Assembly (NCBI RefSeq): GCF_002953195.1
Contig: NZ_CP026377.1
Span: forward strand, 3,162,001-3,226,000
Direction: 5' to 3'
Length of the DNA stretch: 64,000 bases
Source of the DNA: Mixta gaviniae
Lineage (GTDB): Bacteria; Pseudomonadota; Gammaproteobacteria; Enterobacterales; Enterobacteriaceae
Shown piece by piece: positions 54,958 through 61,849 of this stretch. Below the pieces are notes generated by a model that made no database searches, was not told the DNA's origin, and saw only the letters and a list, made by a program, of their open reading frames with translations. Made by a program: the position numbers and the translations under genes. Position 1 is the stretch's first letter. Every line of letters starts with the position of its first letter.

Positions 54958-55902
54958 TTATTTCCTCATCTCAATCCGTTGAATGTAGCGTTCGCCCCAG
55001 TTATTGGTTGCAGGGGGCAGCGTGAATGTATCGCCGGTTATCTGATGCGTGTCGCTTGTGCCGTCGCTAAAATGAATCAGCAGCGAAGAGAAGCCAGCCG
55101 TCTGCACTGTCACGGAAGATGCGGCACGCTTTCCCTGCACGCCTGCCGCAGAGATAATCGGTGATGTTGCCAGCGTGCCTGCTTCAATTTGTGGATAAGC
55201 AGCACTGAACCCCGCAGCTGTATCAGCGATTACCACTGGCACAGAGTCATCCGTCACGGATGTGGGCGATGTCAATAACCCGTTATTAGCTCCGAAGTAC
55301 GGGAATGCAGCTCGGAATATAAACGCCTCATCCGACACGATTGTTGTTGAAGCAGAAACGTAGCCGCTTCCTACATAACCAACCTGCCGGTTGTTGATTC
55401 CGATGTTTTGAAATGTATTACCCAAGAAGCCGGCACGAAACGCCAGATTATTGCGCCCCCTGTGCATGAGCATCAGAGAGTAAGTAATATTCCCTGACAG
55501 AGCGCCTGACGTCCGAAATTGAGTCCGGTGAAATACAGATCCGGAACCAGACTCACGATATTCTGTAAATCCGTCAGAACCAGGCAGGCTGGTCATATTC
55601 TCCAGCATGATAGAGCCAAACAGGTTTGTTGCCGCTGGTTCTGGCTCATGCCGCCCCACTGCTACGCCATTCACATATTCAAGCGGCCATTCATTCTCTG
55701 CTGAGGTGCTGAGCTTTCCGTCAGAACCGAGATAGCTGTGGGCGGGACCGGTATAAGTCAGGCGGCTATCAAGCTGAGTGGTAGTGAGGTCGATTACCAC
55801 ATTCTGCGAACCTGCCTTCACCCTGCCGATTGTTACTGCACCCGGCGTCCAGATGCCTCGACGCTTACCCCCAATCATTGGGGTATTGGGGATAGTTATC
55901 AT
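54958..55902 (-). CDS. Head fibre/spike-like phage protein
   Basis: A 314-residue protein whose plan (short N-terminal motif TIPNTPMIGGKRRGIWTPGA, PEPAATNLF, lectin-like beta domain, then EAGTLATSPIISAAGVQGKR) is seen in phage head-spike or fibre proteins. ATG 55902 has GGAA at 7 bases; in-frame ATGs also lie at 55914 and 55938. A carbohydrate-binding role is inference. Confidence 0.62.
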   Translation of the reverse strand: MITIPNTPMIGGKRRGIWTPGAVTIGRVKAGSQNVVIDLTTTQLDSRLTYTGPAHSYLGSDGKLSTSAENEWPLEYVNGVAVGRHEPEPAATNLFGSIMLENMTSLPGSDGFTEYRESGSGSVFHRTQFRTSGALSGNITYSLMLMHRGRNNLAFRAGFLGNTFQNIGINNRQVGYVGSGYVSASTTIVSDEAFIFRAAFPYFGANNGLLTSPTSVTDDSVPVVIADTAAGFSAAYPQIEAGTLATSPIISAAGVQGKRAASSVTVQTAGFSSLLIHFSDGTSDTHQITGDTFTLPPATNNWGERYIQRIEMRK

Positions 55903-56044
55903 ATTCGTTTCCATTAAACCGATGTCGCGCTGCTTCACAGCAGTGCTAACCGTGACACAGGAGTGATGATGGCAGTCATCATCATGCCCGCTTGTTTAAA
56001 CGGGCATTGTGATAAAAGCCGTTGTGAAAGAGGCTCTCTATTTA

Positions 56045-56551
56045 TCAGGAGCCATTCATACCATGATTTGCAAAATCTCTGTGGTGCCTTGTTCTAAATA
56101 GCCTTACCGCTATCTCTGCATCTGCTTTATCTTTATATCGACCTATGTTGTACAGTTTTTTATCAACCATACATTGAGCATGCCAGCGCTTATGTTTCTT
56201 ATCCCAGCTAACCCCTTTTATGCCAGAAGTGTTAGTTTTCGGGGCGTTTTGATTCCTTTGATTTTCTGATCGCGTTGCCTGACGAAGGTTGGAAATCCTG
56301 TTATCTGTTTTGATTCCATTGATATGATCAATCTCTCCGTCTGGCCATGACCCATTGATGAAGAACCAAGCCAGTCTATGCGCTCGATAAATCTTTTTAT
56401 CAAGGCATATAGTGATGTAACCAGCTAGATTTTGGCAGCCCGCGTAACTTCCAACAGTAATTCGCTTACGAGGCTTTACCCATGTAAACAAACCAGTTTC
56501 TTTATTGTAATAAAGGTTATCTATTAAATATTCATGAGTTAACAACTTCAT
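56045..56551 (-). CDS. HNH homing endonuclease (HNH C)
   Basis: 168 residues. N-terminal YLIDNLYYNKETGLFTWVKP; HNH core HRLAWFFINGSWPDGEIDHI then NRISNLRQATRSE; AP2-like end KGVSWDKKHKRWHAQCMVDK. I chose ATG 56551 (MKLLTHEYL) with AAGGAA upstream. It lies between Rz1 and the head-fibre gene, with an 86-nt hairpin leader. After the gene a 7-bp hairpin without U tract lies at 55984-56007. Confidence 0.88.
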   Translation of the reverse strand: MKLLTHEYLIDNLYYNKETGLFTWVKPRKRITVGSYAGCQNLAGYITICLDKKIYRAHRLAWFFINGSWPDGEIDHINGIKTDNRISNLRQATRSENQRNQNAPKTNTSGIKGVSWDKKHKRWHAQCMVDKKLYNIGRYKDKADAEIAVRLFRTRHHRDFANHGMNGS

Positions 56552-56562
56552 TGTGTATTCCT

Positions 56563-56648
56563 TTTGGAGATGACCCTCAGTGCCCAGAAATGACAGCCCA
56601 TAGAAGCTCACCAGCTATACCGGCATTCCTCTGAGGGGCATTTCCAAA
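56563..56648 (-). promoter_or_regulatory. Structured leader hairpin of HNH gene C
   Basis: On the minus strand TTTGGA-A-ATG-C-CCCTCAG pairs with CTGAGGG-T-CAT-C-TCCAAA: 16 base pairs with two 1x1 mismatches. Inside are TGCC/GGCA and an AGCT-GGTG-AGCT hairpin. The ribosome site AAGGAA follows the stem at once. It may control access to the start codon. Confidence 0.6.
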
Positions 56649-56696
56649 CGGATCTATGGTGGTTTTGACGCCGGGCGAGGCGCTTTTTTTTGGTAT

Positions 56697-56721
56697 AAAA
56701 AAGCCCGACCGAAGTCAGGCT
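56697..56721 (-). terminator. Intrinsic terminator after Rz1
   Basis: AGCCTGAC-TTCG-GTCGGGCT with a UUCG tetraloop, followed by six T, on the minus strand 41 bases after the Rz1 stop. It ends the lysis cassette. Confidence 0.85.
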
Positions 56722-56762
56722 GATGTTGCTCTGTTACTGAAGGTGAATCTTCTTGGGGTTTG

Positions 56763-57056
56763 TCACTGTGATCTGGAAATTTCGATTTGCCGAATAGCTG
56801 CCCGGTCAATATTGCACTGACCAAGCACGCCATACAGCTCTGCATTAAGCTCTACGCTTTCGCCAAATGTCAGCGTCTCGGGCACGGACGGAACATCAAT
56901 GGGGCTGGTAAGCTCCGCCGGCAGGCTGATTTGCGGACTTTTTATCGCCCTGTATTCCACCTGCGGATTTTGCGGCTTCGCGCAGCCGGTCAACAGCATT
57001 GCTGTCAACAGGAGCGACAGCGCACTTGTCCGCCGCCAGATAGCGCTTGATTTCAT
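56763..57056 (-). CDS. o-spanin Rz1 (outer membrane lipoprotein)
   Basis: 97 residues, starting inside Rz in another frame. The lipobox LLTGC is near residue 25 and the mature part is Pro/Ser-rich (QVEYRAIKSPQISLPAELTS). With Rz it bridges and fuses the membranes in the last step of lysis. It extends 133 bases beyond the Rz stop. Confidence 0.82.
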   Translation of the reverse strand: MKSSAIWRRTSALSLLLTAMLLTGCAKPQNPQVEYRAIKSPQISLPAELTSPIDVPSVPETLTFGESVELNAELYGVLGQCNIDRAAIRQIEISRSQ

Positions 57057-57351
57057 TCTGGAGCTTCCTGTTTTGCTGTGCTGTTAAAGCCCGTTGCTCA
57101 GTGACCTGAGACATGACGGCATTTTGCTGATTTACTGCAGTGACCAGAGCATCAACGCTGGATGCCAGGTCATCATTTTTCGATCGCAGGTCGTTTATTT
57201 GTTCGTCTTTACTGTTTGCGAGCTTTTCCAGCCTGTCGTTGGTTGCCATCAACTGGCCGTTGCGGGCATTCAATCCCCACAAAGCAATGCAGACGAGACC
57301 GATAATGATGATATGTGAGTAATTTCGGATGAAGCTGATTACGTTGAGCAT
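56896..57351 (-). CDS. i-spanin Rz
   Basis: A 151-residue type II membrane protein with N-terminal anchor (HIIIIGLVCIALWGLNA) and a long periplasmic coiled coil (LEKLANSKDEQINDLRSKND). It overlaps the endolysin gene by 13 bases. Classical embedded-overlap Rz/Rz1 arrangement. Confidence 0.88.
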   Translation of the reverse strand: MLNVISFIRNYSHIIIIGLVCIALWGLNARNGQLMATNDRLEKLANSKDEQINDLRSKNDDLASSVDALVTAVNQQNAVMSQVTEQRALTAQQNRKLQNEIKRYLAADKCAVAPVDSNAVDRLREAAKSAGGIQGDKKSANQPAGGAYQPH

Positions 57352-57971
57352 AGAATCCCCTTAGCCTTTGTGAGGCGGGATTTCCTGTCATCTAAACCGT
57401 TAGAGCCACCGTTAATGATTCTGGTGATGCGGGTAACATCATCAGAATCAGCAAGTTCATTTAATCCGTGATTCTTCCACCATGCCGCAGCCGATTCGGC
57501 AGCCAGCTTGTATCCGGTCAGCAGGTCAGGATTGCCAACCACGTCAGCACCAAGCTGTTCTACCAGAGCGGCATAGTTAGCCTTGCCGGTAATCTGAATC
57601 AGTCCGCGCCCGCGATAGCGATAGCCGTCACCTGATTCGATATCGCCATTGCCGTTCCGGTTCGCGTAAATGATGCTCGCGATCATCTTCTGGTCGGCAG
57701 CGTGAAGCTCGTTGCGGCCGTACTTCTTGGCCTGTGTCGGGGTAATGCGCTTACTGAACATGGAAAGCAGTGCGCTTTCGCTGTAGTTCAGTCCCTCTTC
57801 CACCTTGCGGAAGCCAGAAGATTCATGGCCGGTCTGTGCAATGAAATGAGCCTGACGCAGCGGCGTGTTAATGCCGTATTTGCTCATCGCCATTGCAATG
57901 TTTGTGTACCAGGCATCGCGCAGAACATCACTGACGCCGGCAGCTCTTTGAAACTCACTGGCTGTTAACAT
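57339..57971 (-). CDS. GH19-type endolysin
   Basis: A 210-residue chitinase-class I-like muramidase. The catalytic Glu is in QTGHESSGFRKVEEGLNYS (Glu50 and Glu59 region), with YRYRGRGLIQITGKANYAAL and the conserved Asn/Trp segment AAAWWKNHGLNELAD. There is no signal peptide from ATG 57971, so release needs the holin. The frame upstream (to 58103) overlaps the holin and is not used. Confidence 0.92.
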   Translation of the reverse strand: MLTASEFQRAAGVSDVLRDAWYTNIAMAMSKYGINTPLRQAHFIAQTGHESSGFRKVEEGLNYSESALLSMFSKRITPTQAKKYGRNELHAADQKMIASIIYANRNGNGDIESGDGYRYRGRGLIQITGKANYAALVEQLGADVVGNPDLLTGYKLAAESAAAWWKNHGLNELADSDDVTRITRIINGGSNGLDDRKSRLTKAKGILCST

Positions 57972-58317
57972 CACTGTCTCCAAATCGTTTATCAATCTGG
58001 CGCCGGATTTTCGACGAGATGTAATCCACACCAAGGAAGCCAAGGAAAACAGCAGCAACGCGAGTCGTGTCTTCACTGAAGTTCCAGTTAAATACAGAGC
58101 CAATCACCTGCAGCGTTGGCTGAAGGAAGAAAGCAAAGAAGCTGCACATCGCCGCATCGAGAAGACGACGAGGCCACGGCTCTTTACCGAGATATGTCGC
58201 GCGGAGGAGAGCCATTACGCCCGCAAGTCCTGCATAACCGGATTCGTTTCTGTGGGCATAGAGCCAGGCTATAAGGCTTGCCCAGAACCCAGGATCTTTT
58301 TCGGGCATACGTTTCAT
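57955..58317 (-). CDS. Holin
   Basis: 120 residues with about three hydrophobic segments (YAGLAGVMALLRATYLG, AAMCSFFAFFLQPTLQVIG, VAAVFLGFLGVDYIS), of the phage holin 3/lambda-like group. GGAGGT lies just before ATG 58317; a GTG at 58323 is in frame. It overlaps the endolysin by 17 bases. The leader contains a long imperfect inverted repeat (58371-58423). Confidence 0.85.
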   Translation of the reverse strand: MKRMPEKDPGFWASLIAWLYAHRNESGYAGLAGVMALLRATYLGKEPWPRRLLDAAMCSFFAFFLQPTLQVIGSVFNWNFSEDTTRVAAVFLGFLGVDYISSKIRRQIDKRFGDSDVNSQ

Positions 58318-58430
58318 CTCCACCTCCCGCCTTCGGGGTGGCTGTGTGTCATTGTTGAAAGGAACAAAATGCGCATCGACGACAAGGGATCACGAGGAGT
58401 GTGGTAAGGGATTCGTCGTGCGCAAAAACG

Positions 58431-58453
58431 AAAAAACCAGCTCTATGGCTGGT
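58431..58453 (-). terminator. Intrinsic terminator directly after the phage tRNA
   Basis: ACCAGC-CATAGA-GCTGGT then six T on the minus strand, 10 bases past the tRNA CCA. It separates the tRNA from the lysis genes. Confidence 0.75.
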
Positions 58454-58463
58454 CTTATAGATA

Positions 58464-58540
58464 TGGTGCTATCGGACGGAATTGAACCTTCAATCGACCG
58501 ATTATGAGTCGGGTGCTTTAACCAATTAAGCTACGATAGC
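58464..58540 (-). tRNA. Phage-encoded tRNA with CAT anticodon (Met or Ile2)
   Basis: 77 bases with encoded CCA fold as a full cloverleaf: acceptor GCTATCG/CGATAGC, D stem GCTT/AAGC, anticodon loop CTCATAA, T loop TTCAATT. The anticodon stem carries C29-G41 and A73, as in tRNA-Ile2 (lysidine-modified CAU), unlike E. coli elongator tRNA-Met. Its acceptor does not match either host tRNA well, so identity stays open. It lies between two terminators at the head of the late operon. Confidence 0.9.
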
Positions 58541-58546
58541 AAAAAC

Positions 58547-58575
58547 AAAAAAGCCCCGACGGGTTATGTCAGGGC
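58547..58575 (-). terminator. Intrinsic terminator between late promoter and tRNA (tR'-like)
   Basis: AGCCCTGAC-ATAACCC-GTCGGGGCT (one T-G pair) then six T on the minus strand. It is 40-odd bases after the late promoter, the place where a Q-type factor would act. Confidence 0.82.
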
Positions 58576-58618
58576 TGAGATTCTGTTGCTCAACGACTTT
58601 TGTCACGAGCATAACAGA

Positions 58619-58647
58619 AATGTACCAGGCCCAAGTGACGTTTTCAA
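58619..58647 (-). promoter_or_regulatory. Late promoter (pR'-like)
   Basis: TTGAAA (58642-58647), exactly 17 bases, TACATT (58619-58624) on the minus strand, downstream of the Q-like gene and upstream of a terminator. A perfect palindrome TGCGATAAATCGCA at 58667-58680 lies just before it. Confidence 0.65.
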
Positions 58648-58681
58648 GTGAATCGGTAAATATTTTTGCGATTTATCGCAT

Positions 58682-59296
58682 TTACGCAGCATTATCGAAT
58701 CTTTTAGCTTCCACTTCATTCCTGATTGCGTGATATACGGAAGCCTCAAGCAACTGACGACACCATTTGATACGCGTTTTAGCGTTTTCAGGGTGAATGC
58801 CGGTTAGCCGCGAAAGCTCGTACGCAATATCTTGCGCGCATTTGCGATCGCAGTAGTATTTAATGGCTACATGACGAATCGGGTTATCAGGTGCGAACGT
58901 ACTGCAGATGACGGATTCAACCAGGTCAGCATCTTCCTGCTCGTTGGCGCGGTCGAGAAGATTGCTTACTGAGTGCTGTGGGTTAATGAGCTGCTTCGCT
59001 TTGATGAACAGCTCATCTCCGCGATAGCCCTGCTTATGCAGATTGTTCACAACATCCATAATCCGCTCTGATTCCCTGTCGTTCCACTCTTGCCGAATCA
59101 TCAGGCGGCCGATTACGCTGCATTTCCCACTATCCGGCCCTACTCTTCCGCCGTACTTCTCGCCCCACACATCAAGCAGGCAACGAACCCATGCTGACTG
59201 CAAAGGGGTTATGAGCTTTACGGGCTTGAGGTAACGCTTCTTCAGGTCGGATTTTCGCATAACCTGTGCTAACTGAGTCAGTGCTTCAGCGTGCAT
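58682..59296 (-). CDS. Q-like late antiterminator (DUF1133)
   Basis: A 204-residue DUF1133 protein (LQSAWVRCLLDVWGEKYGG, KYYCDRKCAQDIAYELSRL then TGIHPENAKTRIKW HTH). It holds the place of lambda Q, just before the late promoter, and the late operon is full of terminators, so an antitermination role is likely. It starts MHAEALTQLAQVMRKSD, overlapping the end of ylcG. Confidence 0.82.
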   Translation of the reverse strand: MHAEALTQLAQVMRKSDLKKRYLKPVKLITPLQSAWVRCLLDVWGEKYGGRVGPDSGKCSVIGRLMIRQEWNDRESERIMDVVNNLHKQGYRGDELFIKAKQLINPQHSVSNLLDRANEQEDADLVESVICSTFAPDNPIRHVAIKYYCDRKCAQDIAYELSRLTGIHPENAKTRIKWCRQLLEASVYHAIRNEVEAKRFDNAA

Positions 59297-59411
59297 GCTT
59301 AACCCCCATGATTTTCGCTGTGTTGCGGATGATCCGGTAATTTATCTCTGCCATGCCGCGCATTTTCATGATGCGAAGCTTCAGCCACTTCTCTTTGAGG
59401 TATTCGGTCAT
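59286..59411 (-). CDS. ylcG: YlcG-like small protein
   Basis: 41 residues: MTEYLKEKWLKLRIMKMRGM then AEINYRIIRNTAKIMGVKHA. It shares the W-x2-LR and YRI-x2-N-AK pattern of DLP12 YlcG, which also lies just before Q. ATG 59411 forms an ATGA overlap with the preceding HNH gene. The function is unknown. Confidence 0.7.
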   Translation of the reverse strand: MTEYLKEKWLKLRIMKMRGMAEINYRIIRNTAKIMGVKHAR

Positions 59412-60048
59412 GCTGCCTCCGAAGTTTTTGGCCCTTGGTATTCGCCGTAAAGAGGAGTCCTAGATTTAGCTTTGGTGCCGCGGTGAGTTATCTTTTCGCC
59501 AAAGAGCGCTTGCTCAACCGTCATTCCTCTTTTGAGACGCAGGATTATCGTTTTCCCGGCGACGGTAACCCTTGGGTCTCTTGCCCATTCAGTTGCTGTT
59601 TTCGTTACCCCGTTAAATGTGATGGCATGTCGGCGCTTCACAGTGTGCTGAGGTATATGAACGCGTGAGCGCATGACGTTGCAGGCTCTGCATAAAACCC
59701 TCAGATTTCCTTTGCGGTTGTTGTCTACAGAGTCATCTTTGTGATCGATATGTGCCGTTTTCCAGTCAACGACTTTCATGCACAGTTCACATGGGGGAAG
59801 GTTTTCGCCATATTGGTCGTACACCACTTTGCGGTGTTCATAGACTGAGCCATTTGCCATAGCCAGCGGATGGTCTGGAAGGTGAAGCATTTGATAGCCC
59901 TTTGCATTTTTCGAGCGGGGCTTCCTCTTTCCATTTTTTGTGAGTTCATACGTGCCATAGCGCATCATTCTGAAGTAATGCATCTGACATACCCCTTGCC
60001 GGGATAGTGATTGCATTCACGATCGCACCCATCAACCTTGCATTTCAT
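59408..60048 (-). CDS. HNH endonuclease in nin region, frameshifted near the N-terminus (HNH D)
   Basis: About 213 residues. From ATG 60048 (ATGA overlap with ninG) the frame reads MKCKVDGCDRECNHYPGKG and then goes out of frame. The rest (GVCQMHYFRMMRYGTYEL, then HNH core CELCMKVVDWKTAHIDHKDD and LRVLCRACN, then a C-terminal DNA-binding part) is open in the next frame to 59408. One more C in the run 59992-59995 would restore a single protein of the usual form (C-x3-C N-terminal knuckle then HYFR). Confidence 0.8.
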
Positions 60049-60653
60049 GCTGCCTCCAGATGTCTTTTGCGTAGCTTTTCGTAATGACGGGCCCGGCGCG
60101 TGAAGATGGCCTTCATTCGCTTCAGGTAGTCGATATCGAATTTGCGCGGCGTGTTGTCGTGTTCGAGTTTCTCGACGCGATCAGCGCCAATCTTCTCGAT
60201 GAGGTTTATGCGGAACGGGATGAGATTCCCGGATAGTTCGCGGTTGCACCGAACGCAGCCCGCATGGATGTTAAAAACGTTATACCGAAGATGTGATGCC
60301 GAGCCTCGTGACCGGTAGTGACTTGCGTCTACTGCCCCGCCCCGGACGCCGTAGTTAAGTGTCCTACTGCAAGCTATGCATGGCTTCCCATAATCGCGCC
60401 AGAAGATATACCGATTAACCGCAACCTGAGCCTCTTTAGACCAGTCCGATTTTGTCTTGAGTCTTTCCCTGCGTATGCGTAATTCATCGCGCTGTAGCTT
60501 CTCCTGACGCTTTCTGTTGCGTTCAGATAACTGGTTGGCGAGTTGGATGGCGCATTTAGGGGAGCAAACTGTCTGGGTGGTGCTGCGGGGGATAAACTTC
60601 TCAGGGCAGATACGGAACTTCTTTGGCTTCGGCGGTTTAATCGCCTTTGGCAT
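60045..60653 (-). CDS. ninG: NinG recombination protein (Rap)
   Basis: 202 residues, NinG/Rap family, a Holliday-junction-type nuclease stimulating recombination in lambda. N-terminal Cys motif (FRICPEKFIPRSTTQTVCSP), conserved core CIACSRTLNYGVRGGAVDAS then HYRSRGSASHLRYN and NIHAGCVRCNRELSGN. ATG 60653 has GGGGGT upstream; an in-frame ATG is at 60659. Confidence 0.93.
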   Translation of the reverse strand: MPKAIKPPKPKKFRICPEKFIPRSTTQTVCSPKCAIQLANQLSERNRKRQEKLQRDELRIRRERLKTKSDWSKEAQVAVNRYIFWRDYGKPCIACSRTLNYGVRGGAVDASHYRSRGSASHLRYNVFNIHAGCVRCNRELSGNLIPFRINLIEKIGADRVEKLEHDNTPRKFDIDYLKRMKAIFTRRARHYEKLRKRHLEAA

Positions 60654-60789
60654 TATCACCCCCTATGTCGTAATAGTTCGGGTCTCTGAATATCGTGTAG
60701 AAAGCACAGCAGTCACTGCATACGAATGTCTCGTCTGGTGACAGGGGCATTCCACAGTCAGCACAGGTTGGATCTTCATGCTGCGTCAT
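60637..60789 (-). CDS. ninF: NinF-like small zinc-ribbon protein
   Basis: 50 residues: MTQHEDPTCADCGMPLSP, then DETFVCSDCCAFY and FRDPNYYD. Two C-x2-C knuckles and a terminal DPN, as in lambda NinF. It overlaps the HNH stop upstream and ninG downstream. The function is unknown; zinc binding is inferred from the cysteines. Confidence 0.72.
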   Translation of the reverse strand: MTQHEDPTCADCGMPLSPDETFVCSDCCAFYTIFRDPNYYDIGGDNAKGD

Positions 60790-61201
60790 TGGATTGCTCC
60801 TGATATTTCTCGAACCAGAAAACGATTGGCGATGCCGTTACCTGGATTTGGCCGAAACGCTCAGCTGTGCGGAAGTTGACGCTATATAGCCTGGCTCTTT
60901 CCACTTGCTCAGCTATCTGCTCCCTGAATGTTTCTAGGCTAAATGTGGCTTTGAAGAGATTACATGGGGCGCATGCCGGGAACAGGTTCTCCATTACGTC
61001 ATGCTCAGGGCGCCAATGTTCGCCTGTGGCTACCGTCCGCCGAGAACCATCTGCGCGGCGCGGCCCGAACTCCCACTTCCTCAATGCGGCTTCGACATGG
61101 TCTGCATGCCAACCCTTCTCCGGTAATTCACAACCGCAATAGGCGCAGCGCCCACCAAATTTCATTCGCAGAATTCCACGTTGTTTTGGTGTTAGTTTCA
61201 T
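60776..61201 (-). CDS. HNH endonuclease in nin region (HNH E)
   Basis: 141 residues. MKLTPKQRGILRMKFGGRCA, zinc pair CAYCGCELPEKGWHADHVE, and C-x2-C-N at FPACAPCNLFKA give a full HNH core with metal knuckle. ATG 61201 overlaps the ninE stop as ATGA. It ends with GCAGCATGA. It may be a resident nin gene or a homing element. Confidence 0.86.
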   Translation of the reverse strand: MKLTPKQRGILRMKFGGRCAYCGCELPEKGWHADHVEAALRKWEFGPRRADGSRRTVATGEHWRPEHDVMENLFPACAPCNLFKATFSLETFREQIAEQVERARLYSVNFRTAERFGQIQVTASPIVFWFEKYQEQSNDAA

Positions 61202-61371
61202 CGCGCCGTCCTCACCCGATTCCACATAGCAACACGCAGCCGATAGCCGTGGTCGTATGATGTGACCTGGCTGGCGGGAGGTATTGGCTTGGGTTTGTTT
61301 CGGGAGCGTTTCGTGGGCTGGAATATCAGGTTGTCTAAAGCGCGCTGGGTAAGGCTCACTCTTTGTCGCAT
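61198..61371 (-). CDS. ninE: NinE-like protein
   Basis: 57 residues. The block PTKRSRNKPKPIP is nearly the same as in lambda NinE, followed by a basic end (YRLRVAMWNRVRTAR). It overlaps ninH by 16 bases and HNH E by 4. The function is unknown. Confidence 0.8.
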   Translation of the reverse strand: MRQRVSLTQRALDNLIFQPTKRSRNKPKPIPPASQVTSYDHGYRLRVAMWNRVRTAR

Positions 61372-61571
61372 TTCCCTTCCCTCTTGTGCGCGCCAAGCTG
61401 ACCGCGAAAAACCATCAGGACACCGTTCACAATGGCATGCTGGGTCGCGTTGAAGTCGCGGGCGTATTTCCGGACAGTGCGGCGATTGGAGTTAAGCTGA
61501 CGAGCAAGGTCTGATAAGTTGCCACGGTTGGTAACGAGTAGCTCTGGGATGGTCTGAATGGTTGCGTTCAT
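61356..61571 (-). CDS. ninH: NinH-like DNA-binding protein
   Basis: 71 residues with a Fis-like HTH: LLVTNRGNLSDLARQLNSNR then RTVRKYARD, and the NinH signature HAIVNGVLMVFRGQ. It matches lambda NinH in plan and place. Confidence 0.85.
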   Translation of the reverse strand: MNATIQTIPELLVTNRGNLSDLARQLNSNRRTVRKYARDFNATQHAIVNGVLMVFRGQLGAHKREGKCDKE

Positions 61572-61849
61572 GCTGCCCTCACTGATTTCAGAAGAGTGTC
61601 AAACATTGAGATATTGGCGCTGCGGCCGAAGGCGAACTTCTCTTTCCCGATGCGGAAGCGGCAGTGTCGGGCGCCGGTCTCTTCTCGCTCTTTGATGATT
61701 TCACCACTGCCAGACATGGTGTGGAGAGCGGAGTTAACCTGTACCCTGCTCGCGCCGGTCTTTTTGCATACTGCGTCGAGGATGTCGGTAGACGAGTACC
61801 AGAAACCGTCTGACAGTACGTTGTGGATTTCTTCTCTGACGATACTCAT
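61568..61849 (-). CDS. Winged-helix-like small phage protein
   Basis: 93 residues. SIVREEIHNVLSDGFWYSST then VQVNSALHTMSGSGEIIKER looks like a winged helix with wing strands at RHCRFRIG. No named family was recognised. Coupled by ATGA overlaps to HNH F upstream and ninH downstream. Confidence 0.65.
   Translation of the reverse strand: MSIVREEIHNVLSDGFWYSSTDILDAVCKKTGASRVQVNSALHTMSGSGEIIKEREETGARHCRFRIGKEKFAFGRSANISMFDTLLKSVRAA

Noticed and set aside
56668..56691. + strand terminator beside the Rz1 terminator
   Set aside because: The stem is only about four base pairs and no + strand transcript is expected there.
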